Assembly: GCA_942159475.1 (NCBI GenBank)
Contig: OW804099.1
Location: forward strand, 9,439,954 to 9,503,953
Length of the DNA: 64,000 nt
Origin: Sthenelais limicola
Taxonomy: Eukaryota; Annelida; Polychaeta; Phyllodocida; Sigalionidae
Reading direction: 5' to 3'
Shown here: positions 62,301 through 64,000 of the stretch, piece after piece
How the letters are laid out: the number at the start of each line of letters is the position of its first letter
Position numbering within the stretch: position 1 is the first letter of the stretch
Notes under the pieces: generated by a model
The model's database searches: none
What the model saw: the letters and a program-made list of their open reading frames with translations, nothing else
What the model was told of the DNA's origin: nothing
Program-made: the position numbers and the translations under genes

Positions 62301-64000
62301 TTTAGAGATGGTCCAGGGTGTCTTATGTCTGCGGTGGCTGCGTAAGAACACTGGACACATGTATGTCAGGAAGATAATCCCTGCTTCTATGAGGAGAAAT
62401 ATTTTCCGTTGCTTGCATGGTTCTCAGTTGGAAGGTCATTATGGCGATTTCAAGACTAGCTGGAAGGCAAAAATGAAATATTTTTGGCCTGGGATGCGCT
62501 ATGACTTGAAGAGGTGGCTGAAGGCTTGCCCTGAGTGCAGCATGAGAAAGTCTAGAGGCGGACGAGGTATTACACCTTTAAAGAAGGAGATCCATGGTGA
62601 ACGATGGAGTAGGATAGCGTTGGATATTATAGGTCCATTTAAGACTACCCCTAGAGGTAACAACTACGTGATGGTAATAACGGACCATTTCTCAAAATGG
62701 GCGGAAGCGTTTCCTATGCCAGACCACACGGCAGAAAGATGTGCTGAAGTTTTGTTTAGAGAGTGGGTACTGAGATTCGGTTGTCCTGTTTCGTTGCAGA
62801 CGGACGGTGCGCCGGAATTCAGGTCTCGGCTGTTGCGAAGTTTGTTGGACATGTTGGGGGTGGAAAAGCTAATCACTCTTCCGTACAGGCCTCAGTCAAA
62901 TGGACAGGTAGAGAGATTTAATCGTGTTCTTGTCGAGCAGCTCTCTTGCCTGACGGACTACTCGGATTCGAATTGGGACTTGCTCGCTCCGTGTATTGCA
63001 CACGCTTACCGGGGTACGGTGCATGCCAGTACGTTGTGTACGCCCAATTCAGTAGTTTTTGGGACTGAACTTGTAACTCCAGTTGATTTAATTCACGGAG
63101 TTGAACCAGGAGGATTGGATTTCCCTTGTCGATTGTCATACGTGGAAAATCTAAGACAGTCAATGAGAACTGGACATCAGTTTGTCAGAGAAAATCTGGG
63201 AGTTGCTGCTGTGCACCAAAAGAAAGACTTTGACAGACGGGCTTGTCCGAGGCGCTTTGAAGAAGGGGCTATTGTGTATAGGTACTGTCCCCCTAAGGCT
63301 AACAAGAAATATGGTCCCAAATGGGACGGGCCTTTCAAGGTGCGAAGATTCATAGGGGGTACTACCTATGAATTGGAAACGACTGAGGGAATCGTCAGAT
63401 ATCATGTAGATTATCTGAAACCCGCCTTTGACGAGGACGGACCTATACAGGCGATAAACTTGCATAGAGCTCCGGAATTCCCTAAACTAGAGAAGGCTGG
63501 GCGAGAAATCCTGAAGTTTGAAGGTGGGAAAGTTTTAGCTGGTGCTGAATGTCCTAAGCTGAAGGAAAAAGAAAAGGTTACTATTGGGGTTAAACCCAGG
63601 GGTAGGCCTAAGAAACTGCAGACGTCTGGAGATGATCTTTCCCCTGCTCGCACGGAACAGTCCGTAGGTAAAAATCCGGCTGTTGTCCGTGTGGACAGGA
63701 AGAAGACTAAGAAAAAGAAAAGGAAAGTAAAAGTTCCTCCAGCTGTCATTCCTTCTAAAAAGAAAGTTGGTAGACCCAGGAAAGCTAAGGCGGATTTGGT
63801 TGTGAAAAATCAGCCAGCCCCATTAGTTTTGACGGATTCTGCTAATCCTGTGAAAAGAAAGAGGGGGAGGCCGAGGAAAAATTTGGACATTGTTCAAAAT
63901 GTTCCTGTTTCTCCTTTAAAGAAGACGGACAGTTCCCCACCAGTGGTTGCAAGAGCTAAACGCACGCGGAAAGCTCCATCTAGATTGCAATATGGAACTT
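59359..64000 (+). CDS. Ty3/gypsy pol (protease, RT, RNase H, integrase), open at window end
   Basis: First ATG at 59398; residues are numbered from it. Aspartic protease LVDPGATTSLV (D144; P replaces the usual T/S). RT with YRRMP, SPWGASIVMVAKKDG, FGLCNTPATFQRMM and YLDD (615-618). RNase H VLDTDASG (D769), RTDHASLRWLL and NADGLSR. Integrase zinc finger H1007, H1014, C1044, C1047, and catalytic D1076, D1136 and E1172 (D-D-35-E). The tail has three GRP AT-hook-like motifs (about 1399-1406, 1456-1463, 1488-1494). No stop up to 64000. Confidence 0.95.
59365..59371 (+). promoter_or_regulatory. candidate -1 ribosomal frameshift site between gag and pol
   Basis: GGAAAAC is read as G GAA AAC in the gag frame. 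Slipping back by one enters the pol frame, which is open from 59359, while gag stops at 59389. The heptamer is not the most classic type, though GGA-led sites are known in retroviruses. I did not test for a downstream pseudoknot. Confidence 0.45.

Larger units (their letters stand above)
56631..64000 (+). mobile_element. Ty3/gypsy LTR retrotransposon (5' part)
   Basis: 5' LTR 56631-57046, primer site from 57049, gag from 57156, and pol from 59359 open past the window end. The domain order protease, RT, RNase H, integrase is that of Ty3/gypsy. It is nested in LINE C. pol has no stop in over 1500 codons, while gag has one frame break. Whether an env-like ORF exists cannot be seen. Confidence 0.95.

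Overview
The window is animal genomic DNA: spliced genes with GT-AG introns, large intronic minisatellites, and many retrotransposons and DNA transposons. It looks like a marine invertebrate, probably a mollusc. That is inferred from repeat style (for example a gagtgagtgagtttggtt-type tandem repeat at 22.2-22.6 kb) and is not proven. There is one 200-bp N gap at 35439-35638.

Two host genes are clear. Minus strand, 24731 down to 3102: seven coding exons of COMMD7, a COMM-domain protein; the last exon lies outside the window. Plus strand, 40414-50390: four exons of an unrecognised single-pass membrane protein with a tyrosine-motif tail, one membrane segment and a Thr/Pro mucin-like stalk, probably type II. 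It continues beyond the last exon seen. A possible first exon of a third gene lies at 27619-27682 (+).

The most striking content is three LINE-type retrotransposons whose first ORF carries a NADAR (DUF1768/YbiA-like) domain. Element A (12799-19582) is full length, has both ORFs open, a poly(A) tail and a 14-bp target-site duplication, and sits antisense in COMMD7 intron 1. Element B (44254-49752) is a defective relative in an intron of the membrane-protein gene. Its deletion joins half of NADAR to the end of the endonuclease. Element C (about 51.1-56.6 kb) has a NADAR ORF1, a separate SGNH-hydrolase ORF and an endonuclease of a different lineage. It is interrupted just before its reverse transcriptase by a Ty3/gypsy LTR element (56631 to beyond 64000).

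The second theme is tandem repeats that copy an exon 3' end with its 5' splice site. COMMD7 intron 4 is almost entirely a 24-bp repeat carrying the donor of exon 4. COMMD7 exon 7 has a duplicated donor. The membrane-segment exon of the plus-strand gene is followed by about seven decayed copies of itself with its donor, and LINE B landed inside that array.

The remainder is a mosaic of non-autonomous DNA transposons, several nested or inserted into minisatellites (1730, 7113, 23742 with 23962 inside, 28851, 29178, 34030, 37706, 42422), LINE relics, minisatellites and low-complexity purine or pyrimidine tracts.
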